Assembly: GCA_031002005.1 (NCBI GenBank)
Contig: CM061920.1
Coordinates: forward strand, 108,931,447 to 108,995,446
DNA length: 64,000 nt
Source of the DNA: Vandiemenella viatica
Taxonomy: Eukaryota > Arthropoda > Insecta > Orthoptera > Morabidae
Direction of reading: 5' to 3'
A model generated the notes under the pieces. It was not told the origin of the DNA, did not search any database, and saw nothing but the letters and a program-made list of their open reading frames with translations. Positions 1 through 13,189 of this stretch are shown one piece after another. The position numbers were made by a program, and so were the translations under genes. Positions within the stretch are counted from its first letter, which is position 1. The number at the start of each line of letters is the position of its first letter.

Positions 1-774
1 ATGTTGAACCACGGATCTTTGTATTCAAGCAGAAAGCAATCGTAACTTAAACGAAAACAAACGACGACAAACGAGTGAATTTCCATTCCTCATTATCTAT
101 CAATGTTTATTTTTGTTAGTGCAATATTTTAAGAATTTTTTTTAGACATTGCCTGTTGCCCGTAAAATGCAGGTTCACCAGAACAAACTAAACTCGTGGG
201 CAATCAGCAGCTCATTACACACATGTAAAAGAAACCTTATATTATGTAGCCACTACACGTGTCTTCCAGAAAATCTTTGAGCAGATTAACTTGACTAATA
301 ACTGTTTAATTTGTGCAGTGTATTTGTATTTGACTGAGGAGAAATAGTGGCACTATGCACGAAAATCGGCCTAGCTGTTTCTTAATTGTAACTGATGGTG
401 GTATTTTGACACAGCAGTTCGCATGGACTGTTGGAGGACACACCCCTTAAGACCCTGTAGGCCGCTGATCGCAGCATTAGCGGTGTGATGTGAAGCAGTT
501 GGCGGTCCCGTGCGGCGTGCATTATTCAGCAAGCGACTGGTCAGAGCTCCCAATGGCTTCTTATTATCTGACGAGACGGCCGGCACGGTTGCTGCATATT
601 TATGACGGCCGTCGCCGAGCTGACCCCGCCGTGCTCGGTTTCTCTCTCGCAACAACTTATTGACCTGATTCGGAGGTACATTACTGGCAACTGGTCTTAA
701 CGTGTCCTGGTTCCAGCTCCCATCCAGTAGGCTAGATATTTTAGTACTTCATTATTCCTGCGTAGACAAAAGCA
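1..774. other. No recognised gene; GC-richer patch
   Basis: No gene is recognised here. Bases about 410-660 are clearly richer in G+C and CpG than the flanks and give a 94-codon open frame on the minus strand, but that frame matches no family I know and has no flanking splice-site logic. It is probably part of an old repeat or chance openness. Confidence 0.4.
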
Positions 775-1160
775 AATACGATATAGAGAAGAGCCGCTCG
801 ATTCGTGACCGCTTGCTACAGTCCTTAAGAAGGCGTTCACAGAACTGATTAGTAGAATAGGCTGGGAGTCTCTGGTAGATAGACGACGCACGTTTCGTTA
901 TTGGTAAACATGTGTACTCCCACTTTCACTTACGAGTGTAGTGAAATACTTCGTCCACCAATCTATTTGAGCCGGAATGACAGTAAAGATAAGATTAGAG
1001 AAATAAGGTGCCGCAATGATTCTTATTTTTTCCCTCGTACCATTAGGGATTGGAATGCTCAACAAAGAGATTAGCTTTGGTGCTGAGCACCCTCTGCCAC
1101 CCACAATTTTGTGAATTGCAGAATATATATGTAGATATGTAGATGTAGATCTACTTCAGA
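775..1160 (+). mobile_element. LINE E 3' fragment (end of ORF2 plus 3' UTR)
   Basis: Degraded translation gives the motif RRAARFVTACYS near 800 and then ELISRIGWESLVDRRR. These match the C-terminal end of LINE ORF2 proteins. The same motifs recur on the minus strand at 30.4-30.8 kb and 48.6-49.3 kb. The fragment ends with the shared 3' UTR (GAGCACCCTCTGCCACCCAC, then 'gaattgcagaata') and a tail built on TGTAGATATGTAGATG. Stops and frameshifts are frequent, so this is a dead 5'-truncated copy. Confidence 0.7.
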
Positions 1161-2299
1161 ACTTATATGTAAATTTTCTTTTGTATTATCAACAATATTG
1201 TCTTCATTTAATAAGGTAATGTTGTTCCCGTATTGAGCAATGAGGTGGTATCGGGTGAGGTAAAGCACAGCATTGCCTTTCACGACCTCGACACTGAAGT
1301 GGAGGTGGTGAACATAGGCGCCTCGCCGCTTTACCTCTTCAGCGTCACCGCTCATTGATTTTTACCTGAAGTGTTCAAATTCAAGAGGGACAAAAGTGTG
1401 TGTTATAAGACGCAAGTGAGAACAACGTGTCTCTTTCTTTTCCTAAGGTGCTCCGAATGTATTTGTAATGAGATTTCTTTCCAAGATTTATTAATCACAA
1501 AACAATTCTCGTTACTCAACTTGTTTGATATCGTTTCTGGTGATATGTTTTTTCGCGATTGTAATGTTTTGCTCTCACGGTATAAAACAACTGTGTAAAG
1601 TGACAACAAATGTAATTCATTCATACAGACAAATATCTGGCCGTACAAATATTGTGTACAAGTAGAACACATGTAAAATATACTTTAAATTGCAAATTTT
1701 TCGGACCGTTTGAAACTGTGAGGATTAATTTCCTTACATTTCAGCAACATCTGACGCTATGCCAACGATATTTAACCCGTTCTTGTCTACAATTACTCGA
1801 CAGTTTGTCTTAAAATGCAATAAATGTCATTAAAAGATCAAGATAAATAAGCGTGCTAGAACTAGCTGACGCATGGTTCATTCGCCAACGAGTGTAGTGT
1901 CAGCGTATCAATCTGTCGCAGCGACGTCACATCGCAATCCCTATGCCGCTACAGAAATTCTCAATTCATAAATCCTCTTCGGATTTGAATCGTGGCCTAC
2001 CAATACTTGGTCAGTTATTCCAACAAGTCAACTATTCAGCCTTCTCTCTAATCCAGATAACCAACTGCTTGACGTAAAACCAACGGTTGTTTGGATCCTC
2101 CCGCTGCTGATTCATTATTCCAGTGATATACGATGGTATAGTGCCCATTCGCTTAATAGCCTACGTCTAAGTGTTGTGTACATCGAGATTACGGAGACGA
2201 GTGCTCGTTAGTTATGGTGAGTTGTACTTATGATACATGAAGAGCAATCGTATTAAATATACTTGCCTGGAATAGCTGAAACGTCATCTTCTGCCCTGA
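1161..2299. other. No recognised feature
   Basis: AT-rich sequence with no recognisable gene or repeat border. A minus-strand frame at 1071-1355 is relatively GC-rich in its first 60 codons and opens shortly after an 'acttcag', but I cannot match it to a family and do not call it an exon. Confidence 0.35.
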
Positions 2300-2580
2300 T
2301 GACTGCGGCGACTGGTCTCAACATGAACTCGAAAAGACATTGGAACCGTTTGGAAGCCATACGGATTCACAAGCCCCACGAAGATTTGAGATACTGGGAT
2401 CAGTGGCTCGAACATCTCTTTCGATTATATCCCAGATGTGCTTCACGTGATTGAGGGGATGGCATGTGCATTGTCTTGTAGTGGAATGCTTCAGACGAAT
2501 AAAGGGAAGCACGTGGTCGTTAAGGATATCCCGGTAACTTTGACTGGTAAGGGTGTCACAGGCACTATGTGATCCATTTC
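2300..2580 (-). mobile_element. Tc1-like transposase remnant
   Basis: On the minus strand the reading runs through a LTSQSYRDILNDHVLPF-like block and then PLNHVKHIWDIIERDVRA. These match two blocks of Tc1-type transposases: the block before the second catalytic Asp, and the block after the third (N-P-x-E-H-x-W-D-x-x). The stretch that should lie between them, with QxDNAxxH and SPDLN, is missing, so the copy has an internal deletion. No terminal inverted repeats were found. Confidence 0.6.
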
Positions 2581-4574
2581 AATTCTCGTAAACAGTCTCC
2601 ATAAAAGAATGTCTCATCCACCAACTTGAACATTACTTTACTAGGAAAAAGAATTCACCACATCTTAGTATTTGCATCATTCTCGTACCTTGCCAACATG
2701 TAACTCATCAGTCGAGTTAACATTTTCCCACATTTAGCAGTTGGTTCAGGCGCTGACGGTTTTACCCTGAGGTGTACTCCCTCGTGTGATGAACTATTAA
2801 TTTTTGTTTAGATAAATTATCAATAAAAATATTATTAATGATTGCAATTGATGAATTTACGTTTGATATTAATATACGTTTGTTACAAATTATTCCTCAT
2901 CAAATGTCATCAACAATAGTATGGCGTAATTAAACAAACATCTTGAAATGCAACAATGGGTTCATTTTACATCAGTTCTCAGGGTTTTCTGTATGACCAT
3001 TGCTTAATCTCAGCGGGGCAATTAGATTTTCTTTATGGCGACACTGGGCAGATGAATACGATAATGATCTGCGGTGATCACCATATCGGTGGGGTTACCG
3101 TTTAAGCAGAAGGCACCGAGTCTGCTGCCCTCAGTCGTCCGTGTTGAGACATTGTGTTGAATGCATTGGATAAACCAGTCTCACAAGACAAGAGATTACT
3201 ACTGATAGCAATGGAGCCATTATTCTTCTTCAGTATGTTTTACTATGAAAGTAAATATAGCGGTCGTTCGCAACTATCGTTTTTGCCAATTCAGCGAATC
3301 CATCTTACCCCATCATACAGTGACCACATACCAATGAGGAACGACCAGTATTTTGCATCGTGCATTGTTCTTCATGGGATTCTGGTCTGTATCTGAAATG
3401 CACTATTTTCCTAAAATAATTAACTTGTTACCAGTTTTTCAGTCTAAAGTTTTCGACCCGACGCACCCATTTGGAGTGGTATTTTCAGTGCTGTGGTTTT
3501 ATCAGAGGAGCTCTGTTGGTTCTTCTGCTACAATATCACATTATAGCTAAATAACCTGGCAAACACACACGTAAACAAATTTGACATTTCACACAATGTA
3601 AGTAGAAGTGATTTCATCCAGTGTCACTTGTCTGTGAACTCGGATAATTCTAGCCGGACGCTTCCATTTAAAAGTCATTAATCACTACAGCCTGGCCACT
3701 GCGTTAGCCTATATGCTACGGATGACATATTCCAGGTGAGCACACAGAACAGTAGCACTACTGATTTGTGTCAAAAACTACAACAACGCATTGTCTTAAG
3801 AGTTAGCACAGTAATTTTGCGAAATGGATAGGTCACTCAATAACGAAGCGGCCTCCAAAATGGGCGAATGAGTTTCACACAGCTTTTCTATGATGGCAGA
3901 CGGAATCTATAGATACCACTATGCAGAAAAAGATAGATAGACTTGAATTAGAAAATAACCAAAACAGTATATCATCACGGAAAGATGATTGGAATGAATT
4001 TAAGAGGTATGCTAGCGCGTTTTCCTAATAATATGTGGGGAGTATAAAAACCACCTGTTGAGATGATGCCTGGCGCGGTATCAGCCCGCAGGTATCAGCG
4101 ACGCCCGGGGGAGATAGGGCCTAATGAGGGGGCCTGATAGCGCTGACATACTGCCCGTCACAGCTGTCAGCATCCCCACTCTGTCTCTATAAGCTCGTGC
4201 AGCGAATGGGCTCAACCCCAATTTGGAATATTTTCACCGTGTTATTTCTATGCAATAAACTGTTATACACTCATTAACATCAACTTATAGTAAAACGACG
4301 TGAATTCAATTTACAAATTCATTTTGCTTTTATTGACTAGGCCAAGGTCTTTATTAAGGTAAGTAGTACTAAACTGTGGCGTATAAACTTGAACTAAAAG
4401 GCCATCCGAAACACATGACATTGGTCATAAAGGTTTATATAGCACACTAGCACAATTTTAGACAGTTCAGATGATGAAGCTGCAAAGCCAGTAAAAACCC
4501 GTCATGGAGTTACTCAAAGTTGCGGTCTGTATTCACTATTAATTTTTTTATATCTTGACCATCCGGTAAAGAAA
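2581..4574. other. No recognised gene; possible LTR-like patch near 4040-4260
   Basis: No gene is recognised. At 4060-4260 a GC-rich block carries a TATA-like 'tctataagc' at about 4186 and a 'gcaataaac' polyadenylation-like signal at about 4252. That order resembles a solo LTR of an LTR retrotransposon. No TG..CA ends or target duplication could be fixed, so this is only a suggestion. Confidence 0.25.
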
Positions 4575-5240
4575 TGCAAGAAACTAGCATCAAAGATATT
4601 TAAATAAAGACGAACAAATAATTTAACAAGTTACTCTTCGCTGATGACCAGATCATTATCACGTCCTCGGAAAAACACAATTTCATAGCCAATACATTAA
4701 AATGTAAAATCTCTGAACGTAAAACGAAAGTTATATCATTTGTAGGAAACACTTGATCAGGTCACAGGTATGTTGGGTAGGTTTCTGCCTAAAACAGACA
4801 CTAGAAAATACCTGGGATGTAACTTAACACACTGACACAGCAGGAATTCGGAATTTAAGTTAAACATTTTTAAACAATGGCAGACCCAACAGTTTTATAT
4901 GGAAGTGATGGGTCCTTGGAAGAAATATAGAACCCAAATACAAGCCCCAGAAATGCATTTTCTGAGAAGTACTATAGGGTGTAGCAAAGTAGATCACATA
5001 CGCACCGAAGTGATACGAAATAAACAGAATAATACAGAAATAAATGGCTCAAACATATACTAAGAAGGAGTGATGAACGCCTTACAAAGCTGGCGATGAA
5101 TTGTAAGCCTAAAGGGAGAAGAGATATATGAACGCAACATAAAAAATGTTCCAAATAACCGGAACACACAAAATGACTCATGTACACATTATTGTAGGTT
5201 AAACCTACAGAGCAGCTATTAGAACTTGTTTTAAATGGAT
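4575..5240 (+). mobile_element. LINE F fragment (RTE-like reverse transcriptase C-terminal half)
   Basis: Translating across frames gives, in order, LFADDQIIITSSE (RT motif C with the catalytic DD), KTKVISFVG, MADPTVLYGS, an EMHFLRSTIGCSKVDHIR-like block and a degraded GRRD block. That order is characteristic of RTE-like LINEs, often annotated as craniofacial development protein 2-like. Several frameshifts and stops are present. The copy is 5'-truncated inside the RT domain and matches the LINE F fragments at 32.2-32.7 kb and 35.5-36.2 kb. Confidence 0.7.
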
Positions 5241-8200
5241 AATTCGATTCTGTAACATATATTTGTATGTGAATCATAACTATTTCAACCATTAGTAATA
5301 TCCAGTTTGATAATCTCTAGGTATTAATCTGCTATGGGTTTTACCAATACTAGTCACCTAGTTTATTTTAGTTTTTAACGTACGTTTCCGGTGTCAGCTA
5401 GAAATTCAACGTCAGCAACCATGAATGGAAGTCAAAAAAATAAATTTCTTGTGGCTGTCGAGATATTCTACTTCTGACGTAACGTAATCTTATCTCGCTG
5501 GATACAGAAGTCATTCAGAGTATTGTAACACACAATCCATTTCACATTCACATAGCTAACTTACAAAGCGATGAAGTTCTGGTTAGGAACACGTAAAAAT
5601 TCTGACCGATACCAAAATTTGTACAGAGGAATGTATCGATCATCAGTCAGACAACGTATCTCTGACTAACTGATCCATTCTTTGATGCAAATGCCATCTT
5701 GGGACTCATCGAAGACTAAGCAGTGTGCCTGTAAAATGCAAGGGGCTTTCCACGCAAAATGCGTCATACAATAAGTCTTCACTTAAATAACCATACAGTG
5801 GCCATCCGATATTTATGGTAGCTTTCAGTTTTATAGGAAAGTTCATGGTGTGATGGTAGACAAATAGCACTGACCGGATCGTAAAATGGAACAAAAAAGA
5901 ATGGAAGCGTGTTTAACGGAGAGTTGCGTTGTCGAACTCATCAGCCATGTCGTACGCAATGACATTCCTATTTCCTATCTCCGTTTCTGGGTAAAGATCA
6001 AATAGTTTTTCTGTCATGAAACTCTGCTGTCAGAAGAATCCGTGTTAAGAATCAAAAGAACGCTAATACGATTTGAAGTGTTGCTGTCTGAGGTTAGCAC
6101 TTCAGTTAAATGCACTATATCAAAACGACGGCTTAGCTTTCGGGGCGGGAATTTCTAACAACTGAGTTATTTCTCACCTATAGACGACCTAGTGCATCGA
6201 ATAAGGTACTGAAGGAAATAAAAAACTCGACGGAAGTTACGTTTATTCTCATTTTTGTCGCTACCAGGAAGGGGGATTCTAACTCAGTTTTCACGCGGAT
6301 TGCATAATCTTCGCACTCGGGGGTAGTCATGTGGGTTCACTTACACCGTGTCCGCCCGCCTGTACGACTCTAGTACACTACCCCTCCCTCCCGCGGCTTA
6401 CACTACCTCCAATCAGACACAACAGGAAAACATTTCACGACCCTGACGATATGGCCGACAGATACAAAATACAATGGTACATTTCAAAACAAGAAAAAAA
6501 GTCGTGGCTTGGTCACTTCATATTCTTCCGATTTTCATGAAGTGGAATCATTATTATGGCCGCTGAATGATTTGTATGGCCGTCGAATGGTTTCTATGGC
6601 CGTAGGTACAATAGACTACCGCTACATACTGCAGGGACCATGCACACAAATTAGTGCACATTTTTATGATGTTGTCTACGTCTTAAATACAGAAACAAAC
6701 TTCTCGGGAGGCTCATCGTTATTTACGTTGTAGGAAAATTTTTTAGGAATTTAAGGTTACAACAGCCGGCGGCTGCCTGGTCGCATTATCGGACCTAACA
6801 GAATTATTCAACTATCTGTTCTTCTATTTACTGTAGCGTTATACGTTTAGCAAAAAATTAAATACACCAGACAGAAGTGGCGGTATAATCAAATGTTGAC
6901 AAAATTAGACGTCTTGATTTGAACCGGAAACCGTCGCGCGCGAGTTTGCTCGTATGAGTGCTACTGTTGTGAGTCAACAGACTGGCTTAGAGGCAAGTTT
7001 GCTGTTCTCTATCGATCTCGGTCATAAAGAGAGGCTTAGGTGATCACACATGTCATGAACGATTATTGGCGGCTAATCTGTAAAATGGGTTCTTGCATTA
7101 CCCCACTCCCTTTCTGCAGTTTCGTATCTGTTAGCAATAAATGTAACCCATATAGGTCACAGGTCATAGGCTACCGGGAAGCAAGTGTGCCAGACATATT
7201 GCGCTCGCTTAAAATCATTACCGAATCTATTATCGCACCAATTAATTACGCAGATTTTTACATCATTATTAATTTTACGGTGAATTAGTACAGTGCGGAC
7301 GTCTGTTATGTCTCCTCCAAAAGCACTCTTTTCCTCCGTAATAGCAATATTACATTAAGTGAACACTTCTTTATTAATAATACCAGCGTTGAACGAGAGG
7401 GCATGGCAAGGCGTTTAATGTAATTGTAGCATACCTATGGTAAGCTTTGGAAAAAGGACACAGGTCTTCCTACTACATCCGGGTTCTACAATGTGTAGAG
7501 TCCATCACCATAAACATTTCCTGATCCCCTCATTGCATATGTACTGTGGACAAATTTGGGATTTAGTTCAGGCCGCTGATACACAATTTGATGACTAGGA
7601 ACTGTACATTGTTACCCCATCAATCAATCCTGCTGGACAGGTACCGTACCAGGAGGCGAATCTTCTATCAGCAGTGGGCTCGAAGAAGCTAAAGTAGGAT
7701 CTAGCACCTTCAGATTACTGTACTTTGTCGATCTCGACGTTGGGAGTCAGGCGTATAAGATGAGCGCCTATTCCGTTTGGGGAGTGCTAACCTAGTATCT
7801 GTCTTCTACTAACTCAAGAAGGACAAAGAAAAACTTCTCTTTGATAGGTCTGGCTTATTGCTTTGCTCGCCTGGTGCCAGCTGACAGGTGAAGTTTACAG
7901 GACAGACCGGCAATAAAAACGATTGGATCGCGTGCAGTGATGACCGACGTCGGCGAAAGTGGACGACAGGTGAATGGAACTTGGCCAAGTGCCGGTTTCG
8001 GACATGATGTGCAAGTTCTACAAGAACTGTATGTTTACACAAATTACTTTGGACAGAATCTAGGGACCTAGCTGTGTGACACCACAGTGCTAAATTATTG
8101 GATGTCTGTTAGTATTGAAGTTGTTTCCATGCAGTGACGATCACCAAGATTTGTTCTTACAATGGGAGATGCAGCGTTCTCACACAATTACCAATGCCGT

Positions 8201-8384
8201 AAAACAAAACAAAAAATATCTTATTCTTGTTTACAACTGCCGCCCTTGTATGTACGAAAATTTAATTCAATTTCATTGAGTTATTTCAAAATTTATTGTA
8301 ACTTTTAAATATATTAATGTGAATTTCATTTTCAACAGAAAGGTGTTTACATTTTTGATTCATTCTTCAAGTATTATCACAGTT
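5241..8384. other. No recognised gene
   Basis: About 3 kb without a recognisable gene or TE. Only small local structures are seen, such as three tandem copies of a roughly 20-bp unit containing 'tatggccg' at about 6555-6605. Open frames are short, lack splice context and resemble no family. Confidence 0.4.
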
Positions 8385-8990
8385 GGTCACTGGCGGGGCA
8401 AAAACTGTGATATCGACCCGGTTTCCACCACCCTTATGCATGAAATGGAGTGCCAGCTTTTTGTCAGGGTCATCTTTCCCCTTCCATACACTATTCCTAA
8501 TTCTTCGAACAATATCCCTACAAGCCCCATCACTAACATACTCGTATGCCCTGTACATTCCCAACATACTCTTCACCCTCCTCCTGTCTGACCAACGTTT
8601 TGTAACCCAGTTCCCTAATTTCTCTGGTTCATCCTCTCATCACCCTCTCCAACAAATATAGGATTTTGTAACGTTTTACTACCACCTAACCATTGTGCTC
8701 TGCCTAGTTTAGTTTATTATCAAACGTTATGCCAAGATACTTCAAGCCTTCGACAAGCAATTCTGACACCACCCTACAATTATAAACAATCAATAGTTTT
8801 TTATCTTTATATCTAATAAGCTTACTTTTTTACATTTATCTTCATTCCATACTGACATACCCATTTAGATATTCTATCCAGGTCACCTTGCAGCTGTTCA
8901 CAATCTTCCCGTGATATAATCCTATTATATAACATTAGGAAGGGCCACATTACCTAATTAACACTACGACATAGGAATTGATTTTCTTGT
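8385..8990 (-). mobile_element. LINE C fragment (RT C-terminal region)
   Basis: The minus strand encodes motifs of LINE C: MLYNRIISREDCEQLQGDLD (linker after the RT catalytic motif) near 8940, and later WKGKDDPDKKLALHF near 8450. It resembles the better copy at 17.5-18.2 kb. Its 3' side stops at about 8416, where the sequence changes to 'ggcggggcaaaaactgtgat', which looks like an end of a family D hAT-type element. The copy is interrupted by stops. Confidence 0.65.
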
Positions 8991-9919
8991 GTATGTCCAA
9001 TAATGAATTAATCTGATTCTTGCAATATGAGGAGAGTTAACAGTGTTGTTGACGATAACATGATGGCGGTTATATTATTTCACAGCTGGTCTCCATTGAG
9101 GTTACTTTAACCACTATCCACTTTACTTCTTGCGTTCACCGTGACTGTTTTACGATGAAAAAGTCACGACACTCTTTACTGTTACTAACCTGCTTGAAAA
9201 AGTAATGAACTTTGTGGCTTTCTTGTTTATTTTTTTACTAACATGGTTTATACAAACTGCAGCAAATATTAATAGGTTTAAAATGTGGTATACTTCTAAC
9301 TGATATGAAAAATGAATCCTGTTCTAGCATTTGATAACTAAAGTTGACGATGATGAGGTAGGAGCAAACACTGGCTTTTTCTATTACTAAATCTAAAACG
9401 CAGCTTTTTAATTTAGACATCTTTCCACGACCGACAGTCACTGTTTTGCGATTTCAAGTTGTGTCCGCCTACATTGATCAAGTAGTTTGCTGTGCGGTCT
9501 AAGAATTATGTTATGCAACTGGTTTTATAGAAACAAGTTTGAACAAAAGAGGTGAGTCAAAGTATATACTTGCTACATTGGTTCAGCTTATGAAATTAAT
9601 ACAATCTGTTTTTAAATGCTGCCACTAACTATATTTGTCAAAAATAAAATCAGTCGCCATATTATTGTCGGAATTCCTTGAGTCGTTCATTCCAGGAAGT
9701 CTGATCGAAGATATGATGCAAACCATAACTAATGTACTAGATTGGTATGAGGTCACCAATTGCCGATCTTACAATCGGGTGGAATCTGACTGAGGTGATC
9801 CTCCCTTCATTTTGGAGGATCGCGGAAAGGGTGAATTGTGACCAGTGGCCTTAAGATTTCAGCAGAGATAACGATCTGAAGCATCTTCCAATCAGTGTCG
9901 ATTTTAGGAAGGAGTCAAA
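8991..9919. other. No recognised feature
   Basis: AT-rich sequence with no ORF, repeat border or RNA gene that I can support. Confidence 0.4.
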
Positions 9920-10170
9920 CCAGGGTGCTTGCCCCTGGCGGCAACTTCAGGGGGGGGGGGGGGGAATCATGTTTGGAGGGGCGGTAAATGGCAAATTCGT
10001 GTGGCGGCGACCTTCTTTTTTGCTCTACTGCCCCATGTGACAACCATCAGTAGGGCGGCAAAATCGAAAAACAGCTCTATACTGTCCCGAGCGGTAAATT
10101 CACGTTTGAAGGGGCGGCAATCTCAAGTTTTTGCCCCGCCTTCGAAAATTCGTAAATCCGCCATTGCGTC
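9920..10170. mobile_element. Family D hAT-type non-autonomous element
   Basis: A GC-rich block opens with 'gcttgcccctggcggcaact', has a 15-base G run at about 9951, then 'gtggcggcgacctt', and ends with 'tttttgccccgcc' and 'aaatccgccattg'. The same order of motifs recurs at 13751-14140, where an 8-bp target duplication supports a hAT-type element, and at 60505-60715. No coding capacity. Exact ends and target duplication of this copy were not fixed. Confidence 0.55.
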
Positions 10171-10679
10171 CAATGAACAGATTGTAGACCCCTTGTTCAG
10201 AACCGAGTAGAGTCTGAAATAAAGACTAAGGAACTTTTAGTACCTGAATGACTGTTGAATAACTCGGACGCACTCAACCACGAGAATCGGGTACATGGGT
10301 AGCGGAAGCCGTGTGGTGTTTATTGTAGCTGAAGGAAAAAGGCCAGAGGCACGAAACAGGACAATCCAAATGCAAGCACCACAACGTGGCAAGCATTGTT
10401 AGAAGAAGTCTTAACAATCTACAGGCCTCCTAGTTAACTGTACAAATGTGTGCAATATATATATATATATATATATTACCACTTCAAAAGCGAGTATCTT
10501 AATAAAAAAAAAAAACGAAAGACAGTTTGAAATTCTTCACAAATATGAATTTATTGCAAATCCCATGGATGTGGTGAATGATATAGTATTGAGTAGAAAT
10601 CTGTTAGATATTAATGTGACGAGACGGTGATTTGTTGATTCGGAGAATTTTTTGTGGAGAAGGCACTCAAAACGGGTTT
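10171..10679. other. No recognised gene; (AT)n microsatellite
   Basis: No gene is recognised. A dinucleotide (AT)n run lies at about 10457-10476, followed by a short A-run at 10504-10515. Confidence 0.5.
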
Positions 10680-11697
10680 GCAGGGCCGGCGTTAGGGNNN
10701 NNNNNNNNNNNNNNNNNNNNNNNNNNNNNNNNNNNNNNNNNNNNNNNNNNNNNNNNNNNNNNNNNNNNNNNNNNNNNNNNNNNNNNNNNNNNNNNNNNNN
10801 NNNNNNNNNNNNNNNNNNNNNNNNNNNNNNNNNNNNNNNNNNNNNNNNNNNNNNNNNNNNNNNNNNNNNNNNNNNNNNNNNNNNNNNNNNNNNNNNNNNN
10901 NNNNNNNNNNNNNNNNNNNNNNNNNNNNNNNNNNNNNNNNNNNNNNNNNNNNNNNNNNNNNNNNNNNNNNNNNNNNNNNNNNNNNNNNNNNNNNNNNNNN
11001 NNNNNNNNNNNNNNNNNNNNNNNNNNNNNNNNNNNNNNNNNNNNNNNNNNNNNNNNNNNNNNNNNNNNNNNNNNNNNNNNNNNNNNNNNNNNNNNNNNNN
11101 NNNNNNNNNNNNNNNNNNNNNNNNNNNNNNNNNNNNNNNNNNNNNNNNNNNNNNNNNNNNNNNNNNNNNNNNNNNNNNNNNNNNNNNNNNNNNNNNNNNN
11201 NNNNNNNNNNNNNNNNNNNNNNNNNNNNNNNNNNNNNNNNNNNNNNNNNNNNNNNNNNNNNNNNNNNNNNNNNNNNNNNNNNNNNNNNNNNNNNNNNNNN
11301 NNNNNNNNNNNNNNNNNNNNNNNNNNNNNNNNNNNNNNNNNNNNNNNNNNNNNNNNNNNNNNNNNNNNNNNNNNNNNNNNNNNNNNNNNNNNNNNNNNNN
11401 NNNNNNNNNNNNNNNNNNNNNNNNNNNNNNNNNNNNNNNNNNNNNNNNNNNNNNNNNNNNNNNNNNNNNNNNNNNNNNNNNNNNNNNNNNNNNNNNNNNN
11501 NNNNNNNNNNNNNNNNNNNNNNNNNNNNNNNNNNNNNNNNNNNNNNNNNNNNNNNNNNNNNNNNNNNNNNNNNNNNNNNNNNNNNNNNNNNNNNNNNNNN
11601 NNNNNNNNNNNNNNNNNNNNNNNNNNNNNNNNNNNNNNNNNNNNNNNNNNNNNNNNNNNNNNNNNNNNNNNNNNNNNNNNNNNNNNNNNNNNNNNNN
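10680..11697. other. Assembly gap of 1000 N, preceded by a hAT-like terminus
   Basis: Bases 10698-11697 are exactly 1000 N. The 17 bases just before the gap are CAGGGCCGGCGTTAGGG, which resembles the terminal repeat of hAT non-autonomous elements and fits the local D family. The gap therefore probably starts inside a multi-copy element. Open frames spanning the Ns are artefacts. Confidence 0.8.
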
Positions 11698-13189
11698 AGG
11701 CAGTAGGGAAAAAACTAGAGAAAGAATTAATAGCAGTGAAGAAGAATATGAAGAATAATTCTGATGCAGGGCTGCCACTGAAAGACGAATCTAGAAATTT
11801 ATAAAGCTATGTTAGAAAACTAAAGGGAAGGGAAAGTATTCAGATAAGGAGGAGAAGAAGTTACTGAGGATTTGAAACAGAGATACTAAGTAACCGGTTG
11901 ATGATAACATTAGGGACTATGATTCAGGAATTGGAAGGTGTAAATCAGATAATGAGCTCATTTTCAAAATTAGAAATGATCACACTAAACAATTTGAAAT
12001 TCTCACTGGAATGGATGGAACTAAGAAAGCTAGAAAAGCAAAAGTGTGCTGGTGTAGACAATTTTATCACAGATGTCTTAAACACAGTAGGATTGTAATG
12101 GAAGTCATCTTTACAGATGTGGATGTTTTGCTGAAGTGAATGCAGAGGTGGAAAAATAGATTTAGATTTTAATATTTTATCAAAAAGAAACTTATAATTA
12201 AAATAAATATATTTTTATCCCAAATTCTACATTTTTTTCATAAGCAAAGTCTATTTCCAATACTGCCATCCTGCTTTATTTTTTGCCTCATTTTTCAACA
12301 ACAAAAAAGATGATTTCACAAGTGAATTAAATTATTTACATAACCATGCACATGTCAGAAAAAATCTTTGTCTTATGAACTTTGCGGAGTTTGTGGCTTG
12401 ACTAATTCAAGCAACAAGCCATGCCACCACATATCACCTGCCACTTGCCTTTCCACCACTTTAGCGGCCTATTCACAGTCAAACTTGTAGGACCTACGAT
12501 GATCCAATTTTCAGACAAAGGACTCTTGATGGTCCATGAAAGGCATTATATGACTACTCGTAGGACATGTTGGATATTGTTGGACTCCCAGACAACCAAC
12601 ATGGGTCCTTACCATCCGGCAAACTATGGCATTGGATCATGGTTGGAGAAAAACCTCCTGCTAGTGTGCAACAATGACACTAGTGTGGTGAGAAAGTACG
12701 AGTGGGAAGGATTGCTTGGAACATTTTTGGACCCCTTCAAGTAGTGTGAATGTGTGAACGCATGCTGCAGTAGTTCTATGTGGATGTCCTATAAGTTGGA
12801 CCATGAATAGGCTGCTTTACTGTAAATGCAAGTTCAAACTTGTAAATTCATCGCTTAGGTAATAACAACAATCAGTTCATTGTTAATGTTATTGCAACAT
12901 CGTAAGGAAAAAACATACATTTTGTTGTTGGCTAATCAACAATGGGCAAAATCTCATACAAAGAGAAAAGAATAATATATATTGCAATATAAACAAAACA
13001 TCTGCTATACATCCACATTAAAAATTAAAGATGTTTATGCAAAAATGGAGGTAGGATTTCACGCGAAAGTTCCACACTTGCAGATGCAGATATCCATTAC
13101 ATCCCTAAAAAAAACCCACAAGACATGAAAATGTAATCCTTTGTATGTAAAGTAATGGAGGGACTGATATGCCCCACATCAGAAATGTC
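11698..13189 (+). other. Mostly unrecognised; weak LINE RT fragment near 11990-12140
   Basis: A plus-strand frame near 12010-12100 reads LRKLEKQKCAGVDNFITDVL. This resembles the 'K-A-G-x-D-N-I' block at the N-terminal edge of LINE reverse transcriptases, and a similar block occurs in LINE C at about 31760. A 107-codon frame at 12421-12744 matches nothing I know. The rest, to 13189, shows no supported feature. Confidence 0.4.

Noticed and set aside
4040..4260. Solo LTR
   Set aside because: TATA-like and AATAAA signals are in the right order, but no TG..CA ends, target duplication or second copy could be shown.
7809..8042. 77-codon minus-strand frame with hydrophobic and Arg-rich parts
   Set aside because: No homology recognised and no promoter or splice context; short frames of this size are expected by chance in 64 kb.
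10537..11804. Three long open frames of 368-413 codons across the first gap
   Set aside because: More than 330 codons of each are N. They exist only because N cannot encode a stop.
12421..12744. 107-codon plus-strand frame
   Set aside because: No recognisable motif, no splice or start context, and composition like its surroundings.
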